The notes under the pieces: model-generated
What the model saw: the letters and a program-made list of their open reading frames with translations, nothing else
Databases searched by the model: none
Told to the model about the DNA's origin: nothing
Shown here: positions 23,413 through 28,807 of the stretch, piece after piece
Numbering within the stretch: position 1 is the stretch's first letter
Layout of the letters: every line of letters begins with the position of its first letter
Program-made: the position numbers and the translations under genes
DNA from: CAZPRQ01 sp964589415
Lineage (GTDB): Bacteria; Patescibacteriota; Doudnabacteria; UBA920
Assembly: GCA_964589415.1 (NCBI GenBank)
Contig: CAZPRQ010000012.1
Location: 1 to 28,807, forward strand
Reading direction: 5' to 3'
DNA: 28,807 nucleotides

Positions 23413-23640
23413 CTACTCGTTGGGTAAATTCCTAAATTCCCGAATAAAAGCGTCCATGTCGCGCTGCAAAGTGCGCAAACGCTGCTCTATTCTAAACTCC
23501 AAATCGCTTTCCCCATTTTCACTTTGGGGAAAATCACTATAATAGTCGTTTAAAATATCGCTCAGTTCATTGCGCATGCGCTGAAGCATTTCCCGGCGGC
23601 GGCGGTGACGCTCGTCCGCGTCTTGTTGATCGTATGCCAT
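23413..23640 (-). CDS. Small charged helical protein, unknown function
   Basis: Not recognised. The 75-residue protein is almost entirely polar and helix-forming: it starts with an Asp/Arg-rich segment (DADERHRRRREMLQRMRNELSDIL) and continues with EFRIEQRLRTLQRDMDAFIREF. It has no membrane segment, no cysteine and no signal peptide. A coiled-coil dimer is likely. A promoter with a perfect TATAAT lies upstream. The adjacent DNA is affected by the scaffold gap, so its neighbour on the left is uncertain. Confidence 0.6.
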   Translation of the reverse strand: MAYDQQDADERHRRRREMLQRMRNELSDILNDYYSDFPQSENGESDLEFRIEQRLRTLQRDMDAFIREFRNLPNE

Positions 23641-23664
23641 AAAATGTAAATTTAATGCTTACCT

Positions 23665-23694
23665 ATTATAGCTTAATCCCCACTTTTTAAGCAA
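23665..23694 (-). promoter_or_regulatory. Predicted promoter of the 75-residue protein
   Basis: On the minus strand TTGCTT (23689-23694) and TATAAT (23665-23670) are 18 bp apart, predicting a leader of about 18 nt without a Shine-Dalgarno site. The rest of 23695-23842 shows nothing I can name. Confidence 0.5.
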
Positions 23695-23838
23695 TAACGG
23701 GTTATCTTGTAAATATACGAAGCTTTTTAAAGCGACACGTTCAAAATTTGCTAAATTGATAAAAAGATTATTTACCCCCTTCTCATCTTAATGAATTATC
23801 TCCGCAGCAAAGTTCCGAGGAAATCTATTTGATAATAT

Positions 23839-23873
23839 AAAAGAAGCGCAATGGTAGAGACCAACTGCGCTTC
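23839..23873 (-). terminator. Terminator after the 227-residue coiled-coil gene
   Basis: GAAGCGCA (23843-23850) and TGCGCTTC (23866-23873) form the outer stem and TGGT/ACCA the inner stem around AGAG. On the minus strand TTTTAT follows. It ends transcription about 110 bp past the gene. Another hairpin (TAGCAGAC 23947-23954 / GTCTGCTA 23963-23970) lies between it and the stop codon. Confidence 0.78.
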
Positions 23874-23982
23874 AAGTGTGTATTACTTACTAAATTCCTC
23901 CTATTTATTTTTGGAGTGTTTGGCGACAATTCACGGCCGCCTCGTTTAGCAGACTATGTCGGGTCTGCTAGACTAATGTTGT

Positions 23983-24666
23983 TTAGTCGTGGGACTGTTG
24001 GTATTGTGTCACTGCCCTCAACTCTTCCGACGTGAACTGCGATAGTGATCCTGTTAACCACTCGACATATTCCGGCAAAAATTCACCCGTTCTTTCTCTC
24101 ACCTCCCACCTCACGTGATCGCAGTTCCTATACTCTCCCGTGCCGCGGGTTACGGCATACCGGGCAACTTGCAGAAGTAAAATTTCCCGTTTCCATCCCA
24201 CCACCACACGGGACTCATCCCTATCAGCCCCAGAGTAGGCACCCCCCGCCCGCTTCCACTCCGAGCGGCAGATTTCTACCCCTTCCGACAAATAACGTGT
24301 ACGCTCTTTTCGTCTAATTGTTTCCTCCAGAGCGTACAACTCATTACCGGCGGAAGTCTCACGCCCCCTTGCCCTCTCTCTTTCCTTGTTGATTTCATCC
24401 ACCCTTTGACGGCGGATGATTTCCTGCTCGGCCGTCTCTGCCTGAGGCGGGTATTGGCCTCTCAGCTTCTCTTCTTCCGCCTTCGCCGCCTCCAACTCTG
24501 CCTCAAGCCTTGCTTTCTCCTGCCGGAATGTATAGATGGTTTCCGGAAAAATGAAGGACGGCTCAGGCTTTTCTCCTTTAGATTGAGGGCCTACGGGCTT
24601 CGTTTCTTCGTTGGTTGTTGTGACGGCATTGCCGCCAAACATCATCGTAAAAAGTTTGCTAAACAT
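23983..24666 (-). CDS. Coiled-coil protein of unknown function
   Basis: Not recognised. The first 15 residues are hydrophobic (MFSKLFTMMFGG), followed by a low-complexity linker to about residue 40. A long Glu/Arg/Ala-rich coiled coil covers about 45-130 (EKARLEAELEAAKAEEEKLRG, then EIIRRQRVDEINKERERARG). A compact C-terminal part (about 130-227) contains several Trp and two Cys, for example VVVGWKREILLLQVARYAV and YVEWLTGSLSQFTSEELRAV. AAGGAG lies 6 nt before the ATG, one of the strongest ribosome-binding sites in the window. Base composition is richer in G+C than the core genes, so it may have been transferred. A boxA-like sequence and several hairpins make up its leader. Confidence 0.72.
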   Translation of the reverse strand: MFSKLFTMMFGGNAVTTTNEETKPVGPQSKGEKPEPSFIFPETIYTFRQEKARLEAELEAAKAEEEKLRGQYPPQAETAEQEIIRRQRVDEINKERERARGRETSAGNELYALEETIRRKERTRYLSEGVEICRSEWKRAGGAYSGADRDESRVVVGWKREILLLQVARYAVTRGTGEYRNCDHVRWEVRERTGEFLPEYVEWLTGSLSQFTSEELRAVTQYQQSHD

Positions 24667-24671
24667 ACTGT

Positions 24672-24892
24672 CTCCTTGTTCGGCATATAGCCGAGAGTTT
24701 GATTTGCCTCCCTCTGGGAAGCGTCCAACGCGCTTTTATAAACGCGCTCAACGCTTCCCAAATAAGGCTTAAATCAAAATGGAGACTTATTAAATTGTTA
24801 AAGAGCAGTTATTCCAATTTCCATAATCACAATTCGATTTGAGATTATGGAAGAAGGAGAGGAAGCCACAAAGTGCGTGCAGCTTCCTCAAT
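24672..24892 (-). promoter_or_regulatory. Structured leader with boxA upstream of the coiled-coil gene
   Basis: The 299-bp space between the two island genes holds, in transcript order: hairpin GAGGAAGC/GCTTCCTC (24859-24889); a perfect 10-bp stem TTCCATAATC/GATTATGGAA (24819-24828/24843-24852); the boxA sequence ACTGCTCTTTAACAATTTA (24791-24809); a 9-bp stem GGGAAGCGT/ACGCTTCCC (24716-24759) with an inner CGCG pairing; hairpin TCGGC/GCCGA (24680-24694); and the Shine-Dalgarno site (24672-24677). The boxA stretch matches, from memory, the E. coli rRNA-operon boxA over about 19 bases. Likely roles are antitermination or RNase processing. Confidence 0.6.
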
Positions 24893-24965
24893 GGACAATA
24901 TTTCAAAATTTGTTTTGCTGATTGACCTTGCTTTAAAGTCTGCAAAGCTATATCAGTTGCAGCGA

Positions 24966-25487
24966 CTAGCTGCGGAGATGGCGGTAGACAGCCGCCGCAA
25001 CGGCGGAGTCATAGAGTGGATTGTGTGTTCCGCCCTCGAACTCGCCAACATCCAGCCCGTGCTTCTTGGCGTACCCATCCACCGAAGTCGGGTCTTCCCC
25101 GACCTGCTCGAGGTTACCTGCCACGTCCAGTAGCGGATAAGGGGCATCCCAATCGCCGATGTATCCGACGTCGTGCATATCGCGCAGCAATTTTGTCTCC
25201 ACGATATATCCCATGTGCACCAGAACGTCGACGTCGACCTTGTTCGCCATGTAAAACTTGGCAAAGTCGGCCAACAAGGAAAGATAGTCGGCGTGAGTTA
25301 CCGGCATGGCCGCCAGCGTGGGAAGCACGTTTTTCTTGACCCACTCATCGGTCACTGCCTCGTCCGGCAGACGACCAGCGAAGCGAGCAATCTCGGTGCC
25401 GTTCTCGTCATAGACGAGCGCACCGATGGCGAAGGCTTTTCCCCATAACCCGTTGGTCTCCGCGTCGAACGAAAAAATCTTTTTCAT
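24966..25487 (-). CDS. DEDDh-type 3'-5' exonuclease
   Basis: A 173-residue nuclease of the RNase T/DnaQ superfamily, digesting nucleic acid from the 3' end with two metal ions. Motif I is FSFDAETNG (D8, E10). Motif III is THNPLYDSAVAAAVYRHL (H155, D160). Motif II is less standard: VHMGYIVETKLL (about 90-101) offers H91 and E97 where a GHN..FD motif is usual. The domain fills the whole protein. AGAGGAG lies just before the ATG (25491-25498 region), a strong ribosome-binding site. It is richer in G+C than the core genes. It may form one transcript with the coiled-coil gene, and its leader follows the terminator of candidate ncRNA 2. A phage or plasmid origin is possible; the target is unknown. 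Confidence 0.8.
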   Translation of the reverse strand: MKKIFSFDAETNGLWGKAFAIGALVYDENGTEIARFAGRLPDEAVTDEWVKKNVLPTLAAMPVTHADYLSLLADFAKFYMANKVDVDVLVHMGYIVETKLLRDMHDVGYIGDWDAPYPLLDVAGNLEQVGEDPTSVDGYAKKHGLDVGEFEGGTHNPLYDSAVAAAVYRHLRS

Positions 25488-25531
25488 CTGAATTCTCCTC
25501 TAAACTTGCTAGACCGCGCTGTAAAGATTAT

Positions 25532-25615
25532 CTTTCAGCCGCCTGCCTCATAAGCGCAACTTTTTTACGCCCATAATGCAGTGGCTGAAAGCATAACTAC
25601 TTTTTTTAAAGAACC
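25532..25615 (-). promoter_or_regulatory. Structured leader with boxA-like site upstream of the exonuclease gene
   Basis: CTTTCAGCC (25532-25540) pairs with GGCTGAAAG (25583-25591), and the stem continues with CTGC/GCAG after a small internal loop; a short GCG/CGC pair is near the tip. On the minus strand it is preceded by GGTTCTTTAAAAA (25603-25615), similar to boxA. It lies directly after the ncRNA 2 terminator and no separate promoter is evident. Confidence 0.5.
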
Positions 25616-25627
25616 TCTTCTTCTACT

Positions 25628-25661
25628 AAAAATCCCTTCCAAACTACAGGAAGGGATTTTT
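25628..25661 (-). terminator. Terminator of candidate ncRNA 2 (bidirectional)
   Basis: AAAAATCCCTTCC (25628-25640) pairs perfectly with GGAAGGGATTTTT (25649-25661) around an 8-base loop. T runs are available on both strands. Confidence 0.9.
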
Positions 25662-26073
25662 TTAGTAACCCGCTTGTTCTAAAAACTTCAAGCGGGCCTA
25701 GCGAGAAGATTTCCCTTCACTATTTTTAATCCCGGCAAATAACCGGAAAAAATAACGAAGGGCGCACTTCTTGCTATTGTTTGTTGGCAAGCGGTGAAAG
25801 CCGCACATTCCTGTTACACCTTGTCTTATAAGTCCAAAAACCAATAATTCAAAGTTGCGCAGCACTCAACACTTAAAACATGCCAACTATAGCGGGCGTC
25901 GCTCATCCATATTTTTACTAGCTTCCCCGCATTCCTGTATACGGGGCAAAATATAGAATAGGGGTTATGCGCCGCTACTTATATTCGCGGCCATTAACCT
26001 TTACGCATTGCCCAAACGGCTAATTTCTTAGCCCCAGTATTTAGTTGTAAATGCCAACCTTATTTTATGTTGA
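25628..26073 (-). ncRNA. Candidate large structured ncRNA 2 (about 445 nt)
   Basis: A gene-free stretch between a perfect consensus promoter and a strong terminator, both on the minus strand. In transcript order: GTTG/CAAC hairpin (26044-26058); GGCTAA-GAAA-TTAGCC (26018-26033), a perfect stem with a GNRA tetraloop; GCCGC/GCGGC (25971-25991); an 8-bp stem 25925-25932/25939-25946; GCGG/CCGC (25791-25804); CTTGC/GCAAG (25770-25791); a 15-bp stem 25713-25727/25748-25762 topped by CCGG/CCGG; CCCGCTTG/CAAGCGGG (25669-25696); then the terminator. GTTGGCA occurs twice and TGCCAAC once in the RNA, so a long-range pairing is possible. It lacks the tRNA-like end of tmRNA and the conserved blocks of RNase P RNA as I know them. 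It may be a new RNA or a very long leader of the exonuclease gene. Confidence 0.65.
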
Positions 26074-26079
26074 CTCGGC

Positions 26080-26108
26080 ATTATACATAATATTTGCTAA
26101 ATTGTCAA
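26080..26108 (-). promoter_or_regulatory. Perfect consensus promoter for candidate ncRNA 2
   Basis: On the minus strand TTGACA (26103-26108) and TATAAT (26080-26085) are exactly 17 bp apart. A second TTGACA lies just upstream. The predicted start is near 26073. Confidence 0.85.
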
Positions 26109-26202
26109 TATTAACGTGTCAAAAATGTACTCAAAATACAATTAATACTGTTTTAATTGATTATTTTCCTAATACTTTTTGCATGCTTTTGTTACAAATT
26201 TA

Positions 26203-26231
26203 TTGACAGTTTTATAAAATGCTGCTATAAT
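26203..26231 (+). promoter_or_regulatory. Perfect consensus promoter of the TrmB-like gene
   Basis: TTGACA (26203-26208) and TATAAT (26226-26231) with a 17-bp spacer. The start is predicted near 26238, so the leader is only about 13 nt and has no Shine-Dalgarno site. AT-rich near-palindromes around the -10 (TTTTATAAAA, TATATAAAAT) could be operator sites. Confidence 0.85.
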
Positions 26232-26250
26232 AGTTATATAAAATACTTTT

Positions 26251-27027
26251 ATGGCCACACCCAAACTCAATTATTTACAAATACTGACTCAAGCCGGACT
26301 AAAGGGCGACCAGGCAATTGTTTACGAAGCCTTGCTGAAAAACGGCCCAAAAAAAGCATCCCAATTGCCCAATTTTGTCCCCTTTAAACGCAGCCTGTCT
26401 TACAAAATTCTCAACGAACTCGCGGAAATGGGGCTGGTGCTTAAAAACGAAAAGCCGGGCAAGGTTGCCGTGTTCGAACCTGCCCATCCCCAAAAAATTA
26501 AAGACTGGGTCGCCAAACAACAAGAACAATTCAAAAACGCCGACCTAACTTTGGCCGGCGTTTTACCCAAACTGATTTCGGATTACAATTTAACGCTGGG
26601 AATGCCCGGCATTCAAATTTACGAAGGACTGGAAGGGGCTAAACATATTTTGGATGATAGCTTAACGGCAACCGGGGAAATTTATTCCTACATAGATAAC
26701 GAAGAGATAAATAAACAATATCCTGACATAAACAAACAATATGTGAACCAACGCAACAAGGCCGGAATAAAAAAGAAAATGATAACAATAGACAGCGCCT
26801 ATATTCGCGAACACGCCAATTCATTTAACAAAAGCACCACGGCTGTCCGGGTAATAAGCTCCCCTGCTCCATTTACTACCATAATGCAAATATACGACAC
26901 CAAAGTGTCGTATATTACCTTGCGGGGAAAGAGTATTATTTCCGTCCTAATGGACAACCCGCATATTTCTAAAATGCATAAAACCTTGTTTGAGGCCATG
27001 TGGCAAACCGCAAGGCCGGTAGTTTAA
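26251..27027 (+). CDS. TrmB-family transcriptional regulator
   Basis: The only plus-strand gene of substance. Residues 8-80 form the TrmB winged helix (LKGDQAIVYEALLKNGPKKASQLPNFV...SYKILNELAEMGLVLKNEKPGKVAVFEPAHP). A helical linker follows (about 85-120). The C-terminal part (about 125-258) resembles the domain paired with TrmB helices in bacterial proteins: GIQIYEGLEGAKHILDDSLTATGEIYSYID and ISSPAPFTTIMQIYDTKVSYITLRGKSIISVLMDNPHISKMHKTLFEAMW. Archaeal TrmB regulators sense sugars; this version lacks an obvious sugar-binding domain, so the ligand is unknown. It diverges from candidate ncRNA 2 with about 95 bp between the two -10 boxes' outer promoters, so it might regulate that RNA. It ends tail-to-tail with the next gene. 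Confidence 0.85.
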   Translation: MATPKLNYLQILTQAGLKGDQAIVYEALLKNGPKKASQLPNFVPFKRSLSYKILNELAEMGLVLKNEKPGKVAVFEPAHPQKIKDWVAKQQEQFKNADLTLAGVLPKLISDYNLTLGMPGIQIYEGLEGAKHILDDSLTATGEIYSYIDNEEINKQYPDINKQYVNQRNKAGIKKKMITIDSAYIREHANSFNKSTTAVRVISSPAPFTTIMQIYDTKVSYITLRGKSIISVLMDNPHISKMHKTLFEAMWQTARPVV

Positions 27028-28580
27028 GCAGCTTTTGGCAATTCCATTCTAGTTTCTTGCGCAGGCCTTTCTAGGTTCCAATATAATTCTCCCGTACCAT
27101 CATAGTCGGCAATCTCGCCGACTTTTTTTAAGCCTAAAAATTTCGTGTAAAACAGGCGAGCGGGATTTTTAGCCCAAACTACTGCCCTAAGTTTATAGTC
27201 TTGCTTTTCTGCCATAGCATCTTTAACCATTGAAACCGCAATGGGCGTGTCCGTGGCATTGGGATTCAAGTTCAAAGAACCTACATAAATTTCTTTATCT
27301 TCATCTTTTCGATCGTAGTGGAAAAAGGCCAAAAGTGAGTTATTGTGATAAAGCAGGCGAAAAGCATGCCCAGATTCATTTAACGTTTTTTCAAAGTCCC
27401 TGACCGTGGCTTCGAATAACTTTTTTGGATATGTATTTTCTCGGTTTGCTTTAAAAATTTGCAGCATGGCCTGCTTCTCTTCCGCCAATAACTCTGAAGA
27501 ATCTTTTTCTTGTTCGCTCACGCCGGGTACATTTCGCCACTCAACGCGCTCACCTTTTACTGCCGATTTTATCCCGCTGGCAAAAACCAATACTTCCGCC
27601 TCAACTTGATTAAGCTGTTCCACCAAACTTTTCTGGTCAGGAGGCGTACCAGTTCTGTTCAACTGGCCGCTATAATTTGTGAGTAAGTGATTAGCTCTTT
27701 GTAATAAATTTTTAACCAATAGGTCCGCGTCTATTATGCCTGACTGCGACCCAAAATATTCATCCATGCAATTACGAACATATTTCCCCATACGTACTAT
27801 TTCGTTATATTTATCAAATATCTTTTTGCTCAAGTCTGGGCTGTCTCCCATAATAAGCGTTTGCATCTTCCCCTCTAAATCACCAAATAACTTGGATAGT
27901 TCCTGTAATATATTAATCGCTTGGCGGACCGACCCTGCCCAATAATAAAAACTTTCCATATGCTGTGAGTTACGAAGAAGGTTTCCGACATCTTCTAAAA
28001 TCTGCGCCAAACTTTTTAGTCGGTCACTCATGAGTTTCTGTTCACCAAAATGAACACGATTCAACCAAGGAAAAGGACGATCGGGCTCTGCCGTTGACTG
28101 GCTAATAACTTTTGATATACCTTCGGCCCCTAAAATATCGTTATATAAATCTGGATTTCCCAAAAACTCAGAACTTATTTCTTGTAATCTATTCTTTATG
28201 CTTTCGGCTGCTTTCAATAGCTCTGCTGCTTTTTTCTCTATGCGAAAATTTTGTTCGTTTATAATTTTTTGAAGTTCAAAAAATTTTTGCGTTGCAGTTT
28301 CCGGGGGTATGCTTAAACTTTCTGCTTGAAAAGTTTGTATATGATCTCGTGACTCAGCCAGTAAACTGTCCACTAAAGCTTGGTTATCGGCACCCGGCGC
28401 TACGGATATCTCACTCAGGGCTTGATAAATTAAGCCTGCTTGTGTCTCAATTTTGGCAGCAAGCTGTTTTAATAAGAATTCCGGTTTGGAATTTATATCC
28501 TCGCCTTTCAAATCTAAAAATTCCGGATTTCCCGGGAAATTTTTTGTTGGCTCTATATGTGCAGAAGTTTCGGCAGACAT
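27024..28580 (-). CDS. Large helical protein with GNAT-like C-terminal domain
   Basis: Residues 1-380 are not recognised. They are mostly helical, with heptad-like segments (KFFELQKIINEQNFRIEKKAAELLKAAESIKNRLQEI; AINILQELSKLFGDLEGKMQTLIM) and a central region around 165-290. Residues about 385-505 look like a GNAT acetyltransferase fold: HAFRLLYHNNSLLAFFHYDR, EIYVGSLNLNPNATDTPIAVSMVKDAM, KLRAVVWAKNPARLFYTKFLGLKKVGEI. The usual acetyl-CoA loop (Q/RxxGxG/A) is not clear; PNATDTPI occupies its place, so activity is uncertain. A TATAAT at 28587-28592 lies 6 nt before the ATG, which suggests a leaderless mRNA. Its stop codon overlaps that of the convergent TrmB-like gene in a shared TTAA. Confidence 0.65.
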   Translation of the reverse strand: MSAETSAHIEPTKNFPGNPEFLDLKGEDINSKPEFLLKQLAAKIETQAGLIYQALSEISVAPGADNQALVDSLLAESRDHIQTFQAESLSIPPETATQKFFELQKIINEQNFRIEKKAAELLKAAESIKNRLQEISSEFLGNPDLYNDILGAEGISKVISQSTAEPDRPFPWLNRVHFGEQKLMSDRLKSLAQILEDVGNLLRNSQHMESFYYWAGSVRQAINILQELSKLFGDLEGKMQTLIMGDSPDLSKKIFDKYNEIVRMGKYVRNCMDEYFGSQSGIIDADLLVKNLLQRANHLLTNYSGQLNRTGTPPDQKSLVEQLNQVEAEVLVFASGIKSAVKGERVEWRNVPGVSEQEKDSSELLAEEKQAMLQIFKANRENTYPKKLFEATVRDFEKTLNESGHAFRLLYHNNSLLAFFHYDRKDEDKEIYVGSLNLNPNATDTPIAVSMVKDAMAEKQDYKLRAVVWAKNPARLFYTKFLGLKKVGEIADYDGTGELYWNLERPAQETRMELPKAA

Positions 28581-28644
28581 GTTTATATTATACTTTGTTT
28601 TAACAATTATTTAAATGTCATGCTAAATATTAGCGATTTTAAAA

Positions 28645-28671
28645 GAGTTTAAAAGAAAAAGTTTTAAACTC
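28645..28671. repeat. Perfect 10-bp inverted repeat upstream of the GNAT-like gene
   Basis: GAGTTTAAAA (28645-28654) and TTTTAAACTC (28662-28671) with a 7-base spacer. On the minus strand TTTTAAAA follows, so it may be a second terminator behind tRNA-Ala. It could also be a regulator site for the GNAT-like gene. Confidence 0.45.
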
Positions 28672-28698
28672 CTCACTTCATTCGCAGCCCAAGACATG

Positions 28699-28731
28699 AA
28701 AAAATACTCAATAACTTATTGAGTATTTTTT
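28699..28731 (-). terminator. Terminator of tRNA-Ala
   Basis: A nearly perfect hairpin of AAAAAATACTCAATAA (28699-28714) with TTATTGAGTATTTTTT (28716-28731). It starts 3 bp past the encoded CCA of tRNA-Ala and ends in a T run on both strands. Confidence 0.85.
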
Positions 28732-28733
28732 CA

Positions 28734-28807
28734 TGGTGGACCAACCGGGAATCGAACCCGGAACCCATCCATGCCATGGATGTGTATTACCACTATACTA
28801 TTGGCCC
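28734..28807 (-). tRNA. tRNA-Ala(GGC)
   Basis: Complete, with its 5' end at the window edge. The acceptor is GGGCCAA/TTGGTCC with the G3:U70 pair that identifies alanine tRNAs, discriminator A and an encoded CCA. The anticodon arm is CATCC-ATGGCAT-GGATG, giving anticodon GGC (codon GCC). The T arm is CCGGG-TTCGATT-CCCGG. Confidence 0.95.

Noticed and set aside
24873..25133. Plus-strand 86-codon open frame
   Set aside because: Mostly antisense to the DEDDh exonuclease, whose catalytic motifs are clear on the other strand.
25971..26033. Short reading frame ending GGC GCA TAA considered as a tmRNA tag
   Set aside because: The tag would not resemble known tmRNA peptides and there is no tRNA-like domain at either end.
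1..28807. UGA recoding as in Gracilibacteria/Absconditabacteria
   Set aside because: murF and the alpha/beta hydrolase end with TGA at sensible places, and no gene needs UGA to be read through.

Overview
The window looks like a piece of a draft genome from a Candidate Phyla Radiation bacterium (Patescibacteria, probably Parcubacteria-like). This is inferred from the gene families and their style, not from a marker such as rRNA. The signs are an AT-rich backbone, many genes without a Shine-Dalgarno site, a membrane-anchored Mur ligase, a cysteine-less DksA/TraR homologue, an LspA-like protein with an altered active site, and a PaaX/Cas2-fold regulator. TGA ends at least murF and the alpha/beta hydrolase, so the code is standard, not the UGA-Gly code of Gracilibacteria/Absconditabacteria. 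Nearly every gene lies on the minus strand.

Layout, left to right. 0.2-2.4 kb: galU followed by a sugar-type solute-binding lipoprotein. 2.6-5.0 kb: an operon of DksA/TraR-like protein, LspA-like protein and YifB/ComM. 5.05-5.56 kb: a promoter-to-terminator stretch with no gene that folds into about seven hairpins, candidate large ncRNA 1. 5.7-8.1 kb: a DinG-type exonuclease/helicase fusion whose ATPase motifs are eroded. 8.3-12.8 kb: recA, a RodZ-like protein and ftsK. 13.0-13.6 kb: an Hsp20 with an acidic N-terminal tail. 13.7-17.2 kb: a tightly packed operon of DHH/DHHA2 phosphoesterase, short-chain dehydrogenase, cyclase-family hydrolase and MGDG-synthase-type glycosyltransferase, interrupted by an assembly gap. 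17.3-18.7 kb: NUDIX hydrolase, tRNA-Ser(CGA), and a PaaX/Cas2-like regulator between two nearly identical 36-bp palindromes that look like promoter-operators. 18.8-22.9 kb: the cell-wall operon alpha/beta hydrolase, murF, ddl, rnhB. 23.0-23.4 kb: GC-rich structured DNA and tRNA-Pro(CGG) at a 100-N scaffold gap.

23.4-26.1 kb is an accessory island richer in G+C. It holds three small genes (two unknown, one DEDDh exonuclease). Two of them have strong Shine-Dalgarno sites and leaders with hairpins and boxA-like antitermination sequences. The island also has a second candidate ncRNA of about 445 nt with a perfect consensus promoter, a GAAA-capped hairpin, a 15-bp stem and a strong terminator. 26.2-28.6 kb: a TrmB-family regulator convergent with a long helical protein that has a GNAT-like C-terminus, the two sharing a TTAA stop. 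The window ends with a complete tRNA-Ala(GGC).

How the genes fit together: the core regions serve envelope building (galU, the glycosyltransferase operon, murF, ddl, rodZ-like), DNA maintenance (recA, ftsK, rnhB, ComM) and stress (Hsp20). The parts least explained by known families are the two large structured RNAs, the boxA-bearing leaders, the twin palindromes around the PaaX-like gene and the eroded DinG. Two assembly gaps (10 N and 100 N) have repeated sequence on both sides and should be read as scaffolding joins, not biology.
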